Assembly (NCBI GenBank): GCA_025677825.1
Contig: JAIXMO010000066.1
Location: 1-64,000, forward strand
Direction of reading: 5' to 3'
DNA length: 64,000 bases
From: Helicostylum pulchrum
Taxonomy: Eukaryota > Mucoromycota > Mucoromycetes > Mucorales > Mucoraceae
Under the pieces are notes generated by a model. It was not told the origin of the DNA. It did no database searches and was given only the letters and a program-made list of their open reading frames with translations. The position numbers and the translations under genes were made by a program. This document shows positions 54,873-64,000 of this stretch, one piece after another; within the stretch, counting starts at the first letter, position 1; each line of letters begins with the position of its first letter.

Positions 54873-55388
54873 AATACGCGCATATAATAAATAAAAATTA
54901 TACGGTTATTATTATAAAGGGGCTTTTATTAACTTCATTACGCTATTTTTATTTATTGTTTTTGCTATCGTTATAATTTGTTATACGCACTGCAAAAGAA
55001 AGCGCTAGGCCAAATGTTACACGTGTCGTGAAAAATATAAATAAATAATAATTCATGTAAACGGAGTGCGCATCTTTTTTTTTTTTACTGTATGTTACAT
55101 AGAAGAGGGGTGAAAAGGCTACAGTTCCCTTCTTTCACCCTTTCCATTGTCTATATAGTCTGGATATATTACATTCTTGATCACTTTGAGGGTTAATTAC
55201 ACTTTACCGATAAAAAATAATAATTTGAGGGGCTTCATGAAATTCTCCTGTGCACACACACACAAAAAATTAAAAAAAAAACCTATATATACGTCAAAAA
55301 CTTTTGCAAAACTTTTTTTATTTTATTCATTACACAATCTCTTCTTTTTATTTACATAAAAACAATACTCTACAGTAATAATACAATA
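54873..55388. other. Intergenic, promoter of the secreted-protein gene
   Basis: About 515 bp. T- and A-runs, a CACACACACAC tract at 55,252-55,263 and TATATATAC at 55,284. No gene. Confidence 0.5.
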
Positions 55389-56024
55389 ATGGCTCGTCTT
55401 ACTCATATCTGTTTATTCGCTCTTGCTTTGATCGTAGCTGCTACTAAAGCTGCTCCTTGTGGACATGAAGGTGGTCATGGAGGTGGTATCACTGACCATC
55501 CCGACCACGACTTTGATCACGACCACGACCATGATCACGATTTCGATCATGATTTCGATGAATATGAGGGAGATGAAGGTGATAACTGGGAGCATGATGG
55601 TGATAACTGGGATAACAATGGTGGTGACTGGGATCATGATCCTAGCCATAACGGTAATGGCGGTGATTGGGGACACGGTGGTGATAACATTGATAACTGT
55701 CAAATCGAGTGCGGCGATGATTACACTGAGTACGTTGATGATGGCTATGATGATGGATTCAACGGTGGTAACAGTGGCAACAATGGCGGTAACCATGGTG
55801 GTAACAATGGTGGTAACAACGGCAACCATGGTGGTAACAACGGTGGTAACCATGGTGGTAACCATGGTGGTGGTAGCGATAATGATGATGATTCCTCACT
55901 TATCGGTATTAAATCTGGTTACATTGGTACTGGTGATATTACCGGCAATAATATCGGTAACGATGCTGCCAGTATTGAAAACTTACATGTCCATGATATC
56001 CTCCAAGAACTCGATGCCCTTTAG
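55389..56024 (+). CDS. Secreted His/Asp/Gly/Asn-rich low-complexity protein
   Basis: Single exon, 211 aa. A clear signal peptide (MARLTHICLFALALIVAATKA, cleavage near AAP) precedes PCGHEGGHGGG. The mature protein has an HDHDHDHDFDHDF block (about residues 38-57), acidic EGDEGDNWEHDGDNW repeats, a short cysteine pair (NCQIECG), and a GGNHGGNNGGN array (about 125-165). It ends in a non-repetitive tail (LHVHDILQELDAL). The alternating His/Asp tract suggests divalent metal binding (Zn, Ni, Cu), possibly cell-wall or extracellular; this is inference from composition. Opposite-strand and shifted frames are also open because of the repeats and are not genes. No family is recognised. Confidence 0.8.
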   Translation: MARLTHICLFALALIVAATKAAPCGHEGGHGGGITDHPDHDFDHDHDHDHDFDHDFDEYEGDEGDNWEHDGDNWDNNGGDWDHDPSHNGNGGDWGHGGDNIDNCQIECGDDYTEYVDDGYDDGFNGGNSGNNGGNHGGNNGGNNGNHGGNNGGNHGGNHGGGSDNDDDSSLIGIKSGYIGTGDITGNNIGNDAASIENLHVHDILQELDAL

Positions 56025-56981
56025 ATACTTACATCCTAATCACATTTACTCATCATATACTTTACAAAAAAAAACACCCCTTTCTCCCGTACATCTCTTC
56101 TAACTTTCAAGCTCATCATAGTCATTAATATTCATATATGCCATTGATCATCATTCTATAAACTTAAATAATAAAAATCATTATTGTCTCAAATCATTAT
56201 AATATATTAGGAGTTCAAACCTTAAAACAGTTTAATTATTTTAATGTCGATCTTTTTTTTTTTTGATACAAAAAGTGACAGGATTAAATTTATATTGTAG
56301 TACTCACATAAATGAATTACATATTCAAGTTGCTAGAGATCAACCCTTATTTATGAAAAAAAAAAAGTTCCTGCATATATAGCTACTTTGGGAGGGTTCT
56401 ATTCTAATACTTTTTTTGTTCGTGTAGCGTAAAAAAAAGGGGGGGGGGTGGAGGGGTTTCTATCGTTTTTTATTTATGCGTGTCATTTCTAGAGCAATCG
56501 ACTGGAGGGTCTATTACGGAATATGTTGCATAAATTGCGCGTGCACTATCTTGTCTTTCCCAGGCTTTGATATATATGCTCAGCCATGACATTGCATACT
56601 TTTTTTTTCTCTTTCGTTTTAATAAAAAAAGCACTGTCTCTTCTCCTCATTATAGTACGAGTCTTTGCATCTTACTTTTTGTCTCTGTATTCTAGTTATT
56701 TACTTGAAAGCAGGAGGAAAAATTAAGAAATCACGACCTTTTTAAATCAGTCTAGATTTTTTTTTTTTAAGTAAAAAAATAAAAATAAGGGCACCCTTTT
56801 GTCGTACCTTCAGAAATGAATTATCTAAATGCCTGGTATATTCATATTCTACTATTTTGCTACGGAGTTTATTTATAAGTAGTTAACCTTTTTCAGTAAG
56901 TGTATAGAGCTGGAGTATATATATTTGTTCTAGCGATTAATCTTTAACAATACAGTTAGTAAAATTACATTCGCAATATTC

Positions 56982-57012
<31 letters not shown>

Positions 57013-57843
57013 TTGCCTATTTTAGATTGATATAAATCCTCCTTCTATCACATATTTGATACATATTAGATAGCAATATCGTATTTAAATTAAAAAAAAA
57101 GTAACTGCAGTGTTTTAAATTCAGACACAAATTTTTATTTTTCAGACTAACAGAAGTTGCTTTTCAGATTTTGCGATAAAAAAAATCAGACTTTTATATT
57201 TGGACTTAACAGACAGGGCTATATACATAGATTCATCTACAGCTTGGAGGTTGACCTTTCTAGTGTATGTTTGAAGTCTACAATGAAATTTTTTTTAGTA
57301 ACTAAGTTATCCACAAAGCATATTTACTTACAAATTATAAAGAACCTTGCAGCAAACTCTAAGGTTGTCATTGCCCATGTGCTCCAAAACTATTTCCTCG
57401 GCATGCCCATTTTCATTTGTCGCCAATTTCTATAGAAGTTATTGTTAGTCATGTATTGCTTCATTTTAGCCATAGTTTATAGTTACATAATAAACATAGT
57501 TGATCAATTCATGCTCCTTATTCGAGATTTGATAAAAATATTCATTTAAATTGAAATCACTGATAAGCTCTAAGTGAACAGGGGGAAACGATGTGCCGCA
57601 GTTATATTAAGCCGAGTTCATAACAAGTACACAGACAGGGTCTTTTTACGGCTAGAGTTATTCTAGCCGTAGAGTTCATTTTTACCTTGTTGGTTTACTG
57701 TCATCGTTACCGTCAAATAGGAAGGTGTGATTTATGGCCATTTTTCCTAAGTCACATAGGGGTAGAAATTGATGGTGCAGGCTAAGAGAATGCTTTCAGA
57801 AACCAACTAAAACGGCACTAATGTCAAAGTCGCCGATATTCCA
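56025..57843. other. Intergenic, 1.8 kb
   Basis: AT-rich, with a T-run of about 26 at 56,990-57,014 and G-run AAAAAAAAGGGGGGGGG near 56,435-56,447. An open plus-strand segment at 57,290-57,433 reads VTKLSTKHIYLQIIKNLAA and VIAHVLQNYFLGMPIF, which is protein-like, but it has no start or splice context and may be an exon remnant of an unknown gene. Confidence 0.4.
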
Positions 57844-58524
57844 CTATGAAATATAAAATAGGTAAGACGCAGAAATGTGTTGTATTTGCTCACGTACTAT
57901 AGGCTCTAAGCCATCAATCTCATCTTCTGATGTATCTGTATATGGCTCGTATGAAGATTGGGACTGTTGGGAGGAAGACTGGGAAGAGGTAGCCTCATTT
58001 TCAATCTCTGCTCTTAAGCGTTTGTTGGAAGCAGTTGTAATGAAACGCTGTGTTCTTAGAGTTTCGATTTCTAAGTGTCTTTTGGTTTTTCTCTAAAAAA
58101 ATTATTAGTTATATGACACGTTATATTTGGCCACTTTAACTAACTTATTCGCATTTTAATTCGATATCGTCAGTAATATCTTTGCGTATTTCCAAAAGGC
58201 TTGTTGTGGGTGCACGACGCTAATAAAATTTAGTAGACTGTTTCAAACTGTCGTCTTGCTTAAATGTATTACCTTTATCACTGCAGCTTTGATGGTTTCG
58301 TACATCGAATTAAATCTTTCAGTCCATAATTTGCGAAATTCTACGTCGTCGATTTTCTCTTCATGCCAGCAAGCCAATGAGTCTTTATAACTTCGCAAAA
58401 ACCCAATCAAAGTTGGCTTAACGCATCCCGTTATATATTGTGATATTTCACAGCTACAGGATTCTTGATTAATTTTTTTTTGTCTGCTTATACCACGACC
58501 AACAGATTCACGAATTCTGTCCAT
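57844..58524 (-). CDS. Hypothetical protein, multi-exon, possibly broken
   Basis: Exon 1 (58524-58273) gives MDRIRESVGRGISRQKKI and SQYITGCVKPTLIGFLRSY and ends at a good donor. Exon 2 starts at 58219 with RRAPTTSLLEIRKDITDDI but reaches TAA (ELKCE stop) just before the apparent donor GTTAGT. Exon 3 (58093-57844) follows TTTTTTTAG with KTKRHLEIETLRTQRFITT, a Ser/Gln-rich stretch and EDEIDGLEPIVREQIQHI. The in-frame stop at the end of exon 2 means that either the gene ends there or it is damaged. The protein would be helical and charged, with no membrane segment. Not recognised. Confidence 0.4.
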
Positions 58525-59783
58525 CGCAAAGCGAACAACTGTTTTTCAGTTCGGCAAATTTATATTCCAATTGCTTATCAAAAGCAAAGAGCGTAAACCG
58601 AGCATTTCGATTTTTTCGCGAGAGCTTCGCTCGGCCCTCTCTAATAAGGTGTTTTTATTATAGTATATAGTGTTACAAATGAAGTGGTGATTTATTTGTA
58701 AAAATAGAGAGTAAGGTATAAAATAAAAAGATTTTATTTTATCAAGGTTTTATTTATTTAGAAATGCGACATCACGGTATGAGGTGGTGTGCGCGAAAAG
58801 TACGTTTCGCGACGTAGACTTTTTGAAAAAAAAATTTGGTGTGCCATTTGGTGTGCGCCAAGTTTCCCCCTTATTTAAACAAATTTTTTTAGTAATGGTC
58901 TCTTTCATATAAGGTAAGTAGCCTCTCCTATAAGTATATTTTCCTAGATTGATGGTGTATGAGGCCTTTTGGATAGCATCGCTACTCCTGAGGATGTACT
59001 GAGTTCTTACGTTCGAGTGTAATGCTCTCGTCTTGGGTCATTCACTATATTCTGCATCCAAGAAATAATCTTAGGGTATCTAAAAGTAATTTCTAATCGC
59101 CTCAAAATTTTGAAAATCGACTCAAACAAGTTATTGATTTTTTCCTATGAATTGTGGTCATCTTCTTTTTCTTTAAAGCCACCAAAAAATAAAATTAAAC
59201 GATGAAATGAATTTGATAATAATAACAACATAATTGATCTTCTAAGGGAGGGAATATGGTTTTGGAACAATATAGAAAGATGAAGCAAGTTTGTGTTTGA
59301 TTATCAAATAGCAGGACTCGACATATCAATAAACATCTTTAAAGTGTTTCACTAATTTTATAGTTGTACACATTTATGCAACGCAATAGTTTTTTTTTAA
59401 AGTTGAAACTTTTAATGAGTTCGCAATCAACTTAATAACTGTATATATCTACTTGGCGAAAAAAAAAAAAGAAGAAAAGACAGCCTGATCAATTCATTTT
59501 TAATCGTAGTACCAATTCTATGTAATTCTCCCAGGGGAACTTCAGACTATCTCGCTAGTTGTTTGTATTGTGACTGAGTAAAACATACATATCACATGAA
59601 CTTTGTGTATGCGAGCTGAGATAAAAAATTGTAGTCTCCGGCATGGTCATGCTGGTAACTTTCTTTTTGATGCGAAATACATTTGGAATAAACGTTTTTA
59701 TTTTCGTTGCTCTTTTGCTCGTTTTACTATCTGGCAACTTCTTTTTCTTTCATAAAACAGAACCCACAACTATAAAAAATAAC
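58525..59783. other. Intergenic, 1.26 kb, with GC-richer inverted repeats
   Basis: No gene supported. Contains CGCGAAA / TTTCGCG (58792-58798 and 58805-58811) as a perfect 7-bp stem, and a CGAGAGCTTCGCTCGG hairpin-like motif near 58,618-58,634. Two GGTGTGC-type repeats (TTTGGTGTGCCA, TTTGGTGTGCGCC) stand near 58,838-58,860. Together these look like edges of an old mobile element, not identified. Confidence 0.4.
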
Positions 59784-60410
59784 ATGTCTTTCCAAGTTGT
59801 TCTCCGTGAAGGTATTACCGGTGGTTTCGCTGGCCCTACAATCAAGTAAGTTTGTTTTACTTTGGTAGTGATATTTAGGTTTGGTTTATACTAACACGGT
59901 ATACAAAAAGGCAAGTAGTTGATATCAAAGGAGATCGAACTGGTGCTGCTATTATGCAAGCTACCTTGAAACCCGAATCTAAAAGTGATTACCATACTCA
60001 AGTAGGAGGAGTTTCTTCGTACGTCATTGTTATGATTTCATATATAAAAAGAAAAAGGCTAACACGATAGTTGTATAGTGAACAATTGAACAGCTTTTTG
60101 GAGTTATTGAAACAAGAACTCCAAACCTTACCTACTGAAGAGCCTCAAGGTAGTGAAGATATTTATGGTCAAGATATTTCCTTATCTTTCTTTTCGGACG
60201 ATTTCCAATGGTCAAATGGTACGTACAAACAAATAAAAAGAAAAATCTATTTTTATTAACATGTTTTTTTTAAAAAAAAAAGGTGGACCTGAAGGTTGCA
60301 CTCAAGGAGAGTCAAAACAACAGGCCTCACCAGAGCAAAAAGAAAAATTCAAGGAACTCGTTAGCGTTGTAAAAGGTTTAGGCGAACAATACGCTATTAC
60401 TGTACAATAA
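59784..60410 (+). CDS. Small hypothetical protein, four exons
   Basis: Exons 59784-59845, 59911-60018, 60079-60218 and 60283-60410, 145 aa, all phases consistent. It starts MSFQVVLREGITGGFAGPT; an upstream in-frame ATG (59643) would add a hydrophobic leader but lacks support. It continues VVDIKGDRTGAAIMQATL, ELLKQELQTLPTEEPQGSE, DISLSFFSDDFQWSNGG and ends ELVSVVKGLGEQYAITVQ. The pattern of short strands and one helix suggests a small globular cytosolic domain. Not recognised. Its stop codon is 3 bp from that of the convergent gene on the right. Confidence 0.7.
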
Positions 60411-60413
60411 GTT

Positions 60414-60826
60414 TTATTTGCTTTCTTCTTCTTTTTCCTTCTCATCAGCAGCTGCTTTAAGCTTTGCTAAACGTTCTCTATTTCTTTTTAATAAAACTCG
60501 GTTTACGTTTGCTCTTTCAATGTCGTTCATTTCAAACCAGTTATTGATTCTACTCATTGTTCCGTTTTCATTAATAACTAGATTACAGAAAAAAAAAGTT
60601 AGGATCTTGAACATGTGTACATGGATAGATATACTTTACCAACGGGACCCATTTCTTTAAGTTTATACGTATCATTAATATCAACTGAGACTGTTTCATC
60701 TGCAGTAGAAGGAAGTGCGAGAATAGGCTTCTTTTCGGTATTTTCACTTGACATGGTGGCTTTTGAAAGGACGTTTAACTTTTTAGAAAAAGGCTTTTGT
60801 CGTAAAAATGTCGTTCGTAGAAACAT
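60414..60826 (-). CDS. Small mitochondria-directed conserved fungal protein
   Basis: Exons 60826-60640 and 60577-60414, 116 aa. The N-terminus MFLRTTFLRQKPFSKKLNVL is basic and lacks acids, like a presequence. The conserved part reads KEMGPVVINENGTMSRINNW then DIERANVNRVLLKRN, a block I associate with small uncharacterised fungal proteins (GPxVxNxDGTxSRIxNWxxM..E...), followed by a Lys/Glu coiled-coil tail. The splice join (G|TT) reconstitutes GPVVINENG, supporting the gene model. The function is unknown. Confidence 0.72.
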
Positions 60827-62881
60827 GAAGGAAAAAAAAACACGCGGAGAGATAACTATTTATTTTAGGGGTAATTATTTATCCATTTAATAATAAAAGA
60901 GAGAAAAGCTCTTTCAAGTATCATATCTTCAGTTAATGCCCAGCTGTTCTCTGCACCACCTATTGTCATGTATCTATTTGTATTTATATAGTGATAACAC
61001 ATGGTACGTAACTACTTGACAGTTACAGTAACATTGCACGCATAAAAAACAAAGTACTCATTATAAGCTATCGAACAACATATATATTCGATTTAATAAA
61101 GAACTCTTGGTTTTCATTAAACCTACTATGATAAGTGTACAGCTAAAGTATCCCCTCATCAGTCTTTTGTTTGCCATTCGGGCTTTTTATTTCACTTGAT
61201 GATTAATCATAATCAGGTTTTGATACGAAAAAAGAAATATTCTTTTTTTTTTCTCCCTTTTTTTTCTCCTTTTTTCTTTAACTTACTTGTCTCTGGGTCC
61301 GTCTTTTAACACTCTGCTATAGTGAAGCACACAGGTTGTATGTAGAGCTTTATTGCTCGTCCAATTTCAATAAGCCTCAATAGGTATGACAGAGGTCCAA
61401 CCGCATTTACTAGCACACATCTATATTTTTGTCAAAGAGGGTATAAATGGATTCGGGAAACCAGAATGAAGGCCGTTTTTTGTGGTCACCATGACGGCAG
61501 GATTTCCATTTCTTCAGCTAGGTCTGGACATAGAAGTAGGGTTAACACACTTTACGATACTGAAGGAGTGTCTCTTGACGCTTTTTCTTTATTGGGTCTT
61601 CTTTTTATCTCATTGCTAGGAGATTCTTTTTTGACTTGTGGTTGTACATCAAGTTTGTGACAATAACTGCTTCATCGGGTGTTAATTTGTACTGGGGATC
61701 ACTGTATAAGAGCAGGTGGTGGTGATGGTTCCTGTTGGGGTTCGTTGCTGCGTCCCAACTTGTGTATGTTTACATATGCCGCAGCAATTCATTTATACAG
61801 AAGCTATTTGCTGGTTTTTCACATTACCCTCAAGTTTTCAAGTTTTCATTCAAGTTTTGGTAGTGTGCGGTGTGCGGTGTGTCTTGATATGCAAATATAA
61901 AAAAAACCCACGTTTAGTTTTTCTAGCCGCGTCTGCTAGGTTTTTTACGTGTACGTTGGTTGGCGTAAATTTCTACGGATGCTATCCTTTGGCAAGTAAA
62001 GTTCTACTTATAGTACTCAACCCGATTCCTCTCTCTCGTGGAGGGTATGAAGGTTATTTACTCATGGGGTTCGAAGTGATTACTCTGAAATATGGGTATG
62101 AAGGGTCGTTCGTCATTATATTTTTTGGGTCCCAAAGTGCTTTTTACCTTCTCGTGGTGGGACCTGTGAGTAGTTTGGCTTTCTTCTTTTTTTTAGCCTT
62201 TCGAAACTAAATTTAGCACAGAGGTAAATATTAAGAGACGCTCGCGTTTTAGAATATGATAAAGTACTCTAAATATTGTTTTTCAAAATTAAAATTTTAC
62301 GTCACTTAAATAAAAAAATTACTTTATTGAATAACTTTTCTCTTGTGAATAACTACTTTTTATTTATGTGAAAACATCCAATTCGCTTTTTTTGTTGCAC
62401 GATCTAATTTTTTTAAATTTCTTGCATGAAACAAGTCCACAAAAAAAAAAAGATTGAATAGATCACATCATTCAAAAGTGGTCCACCATTTTATCAGCCT
62501 AAGCTGTATTTATTCTATGCAGGTATCCTCAAAAATATGCTGCGGGTTTGCTCTTTGTCTCATTCTAATCCACGTATCTTTTTCTAAGTTTAGAAACCTT
62601 ACCGTAGGTGCGGAATGAGGGGCCCCTACTATTACTACTGTTCCTGAAAAAAAGATCCACAGGGTACTCAATCCAAATGTAGCCTATACACTACCTGTGG
62701 TCAGAAAAATTTAAGCTGGGGCCCCATAAGAAAAACGATCTTTTATCTGTCGTTTATTTATTTCTAAACTTATTTTATATATTATTTATTCTTCTCATTT
62801 TAAACTAAGCCTCAAATATTACAAAATAAAAAGACACTTTTTAATTTAGCTCTCTCTCTCTTTTTGACGACTATTATCAAC
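60827..62881. other. Intergenic, 2 kb, with a GC-richer relic and palindromes
   Basis: The segment 61,440-62,210 is visibly less AT-rich than its surroundings. On the minus strand it shows protein-like scraps in changing frames (DPQYKLTPDEAVIVTNLMY; ESPSNEIKRRPNKEKASRD), so it is probably an old coding relic, unidentified. At 62,580-62,730 are palindromes AGGGGCCCCT and TGGGGCCCCA and an inverted pair CCACAGG / CCTGTGG (62657-62663 and 62694-62700). The plus-strand open frames here are not convincing genes. Confidence 0.45.
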
Positions 62882-64000
62882 ATGTCATTTTCATTGTATG
62901 GGGCCCTTCCTCCATCCAAGTCTGGAAAGGACTCCGAAAAAAACGAAAACAATACTACAACTACGCCCTCAAATAATATCAGTAGTCTTTATTCTTCTTT
63001 ACCTGCACCTGAATCAGGTTCAAGTTCATTCCAAAGGGATGCCTCCAAACACTCTTCTCCTGCGGTAGAAACACCACCACCAACTACAATTACACCTACA
63101 CCTGCTGCACCAACAGGTTAGCATCATTCGTTTTTCTTATTAAAATGTAAACAATTGTTGAACATGTACCTTGTTTTATTTTAGGTTGGTCTGCATTCAA
63201 TAAGTTTAGACCTGCTTTACGTCGGCCTACAATTCAAGCAAAACCTAAACTAAATAAACCTTTTATTCCTGCCGGTGCAACTATTGTCTCTACAAAAACT
63301 ATTACCAAAGAGGAACGAGAAAATGAGCAATCCGCTCCTGTACATAACGCATCAAATATGACTAAATCTGCATCTGAACAACCTAAAGATAATATCGACC
63401 TTGGCTCAATTCCTTATCTTACCACTTCAGATGATGTAAATGGATTTAGAGCTACCCAAAAGTCAAAGGTATAATAGATAGGGGGGCCTTCCTTTCGATT
63501 ACTATTATATATAAAAAAAAAATTACTAATACCAAAGTTGCTGTGTACAGAAGAAGGGCAAGAAAGGAAAAGTCAACACTAATAATCCTCAGCCTTTACC
63601 TACTGTATTTAATATGTTGGAAGATTATGACCCTCACAGACCTAATGATTATGAGCAGTATAAAGAAGAACGTAGAGAACTTCGTGAACGACAAAGAAAG
63701 AAGAGAGAATGGGAGAAGCGCCATCAAATGTCTAGATCAAGGTCACGATCGAGATCTAGGTCGCTATCAAGATCAAGGTCAAGATCAAGATCACGGTCAA
63801 GAAGCGGATCCAGATCCAGATCACGCTCTCCTTATTCTTCCCATTATTCTCGATCTCGAAGCCCTGAGCGTAAGTTAATACACCATAAGCAAAAAGAAAA
63901 GAAAAAAAAAGACGTGTATTCTTATATTATACTTTCTTTAATAGCATTCAATCCTCCTCCCGTTAGAAATGAGGTACCTAAAATCAATGTAAAAGAATCT
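62882..64000 (+). CDS. SPF45 (RBM17)-like splicing factor, 5' part
   Basis: Partial gene, cut by the right edge. Exons 62882-63116, 63185-63468, 63551-63869 and 63945 onward. N-terminus MSFSLYGALPPSKSGKD, Ser/Pro/Thr-rich, then GWSAFNKFRPALRRPTIQA. The diagnostic block is LEDYDPHRPNDYEQYKEERR, matching ADEYDPMFPNDYEKVVKRQ of human SPF45. It is followed by an Arg/Glu helix and, unusually, a long RS repeat (SRSRSRSRSLSRSRSRSRS). FNPPPVRNEVPKINV comes last. In the family a G-patch and a C-terminal UHM/RRM would follow outside the window. Start ATG 62882 gives the typical MSxSLYG beginning; ATG 62864 is six codons upstream. Confidence 0.82.

Noticed and set aside
55413..56103. Overlapping frames on both strands across the His/Asp/Gly repeat gene
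   Set aside because: Open only because of the repeats; they encode Val/Thr/Ile repeats with no start context, while the chosen frame has a signal peptide.
57157..57435. Plus-strand open frame with a protein-like second half
   Set aside because: No supported start, no splice partners and no recognised family; mentioned only as a possible exon remnant.
61466..62210. Plus-strand open frames in the GC-richer island
   Set aside because: Cys/Phe/Val-rich hydrophobic translations without domains; the minus strand looks more like the original coding strand, also broken.

Overview
The window looks like nuclear DNA from a filamentous early-diverging fungus, most likely Mucorales (Mucoromycota). It is AT-rich, with short GT..AG introns that often carry long T-runs. 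Most genes are ordinary eukaryotic housekeeping genes, and the repeats and lineage-specific families resemble those I associate with mucoralean genomes. The order is inferred from gene structure and family content; no marker gene here fixes it.

Layout. 0-9 kb: the 3' end of an unknown gene, a complex I MWFE-like subunit, an F-box/WD40 ubiquitin-ligase adaptor (Cdc4/Fbxw7 type), a decayed Fanzor-like gene (about 2.86-4.5 kb), a mitochondria-directed protein, a small hypothetical, a YBL028C/LLPH-like nucleolar protein and pICln. 9-12 kb: trehalose-6-phosphate synthase/phosphatase. 12-18.7 kb: gene-poor, holding a small hypothetical, a broken lineage-specific gene, another small hypothetical and a Tc1/mariner scrap. 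18.7-30.9 kb: compact housekeeping block with an Hst3/4-like sirtuin, a molybdopterin-binding-domain protein, folylpolyglutamate synthase, Atg101, the mitochondrial phosphate carrier, an NmrA-like protein, uridine phosphorylase, Rrg7-like and a C2H2 zinc-finger protein. 32-46.3 kb: a Gon7-like protein, RPL34, ESF1, enhancer-of-rudimentary (ERH), a PABP-like three-RRM protein with an MLLE domain, a membrane-anchored class 3 lipase and trimethyllysine dioxygenase. 46.9-51.7 kb: repeat-rich island with two tandem copies of a lineage-specific family (one nearly intact, one broken), a LINE fragment, a minisatellite and a second Fanzor-like relic with all RuvC and zinc-finger residues. 52-64 kb: an SR protein with zinc knuckles, 6-phosphogluconolactonase, a secreted His/Asp/Gly/Asn-rich protein, hypotheticals and an SPF45-like splicing factor cut by the window edge.

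Main discoveries. (1) The phosphate carrier reads correctly only if one single nucleotide (25538) is spliced in as its own exon, completing an AT|G codon just before the carrier signature. (2) Micro-exons recur: start-codon-only first coding exons in the complex I subunit and ERH, exons of 27, 10, 7 and 12 nt in the SR protein, and 21 nt in the lipase. (3) Two Fanzor-like RNA-guided nuclease relics lie about 47 kb apart. One keeps the N-terminal half up to the first RuvC motif; the other runs from that motif to the C-terminus and is broken there only in an A8 run. (4) A 37/43-bp inverted copy of a gene's own exon end plus splice donor sits inside its next intron.

Genes are mostly divergent or convergent pairs with very short spacers; one convergent pair has only 3 bp between stop codons. 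All exon coordinates were worked out by hand from splice signals, reading frame and remembered family sequences; no alignment was run.
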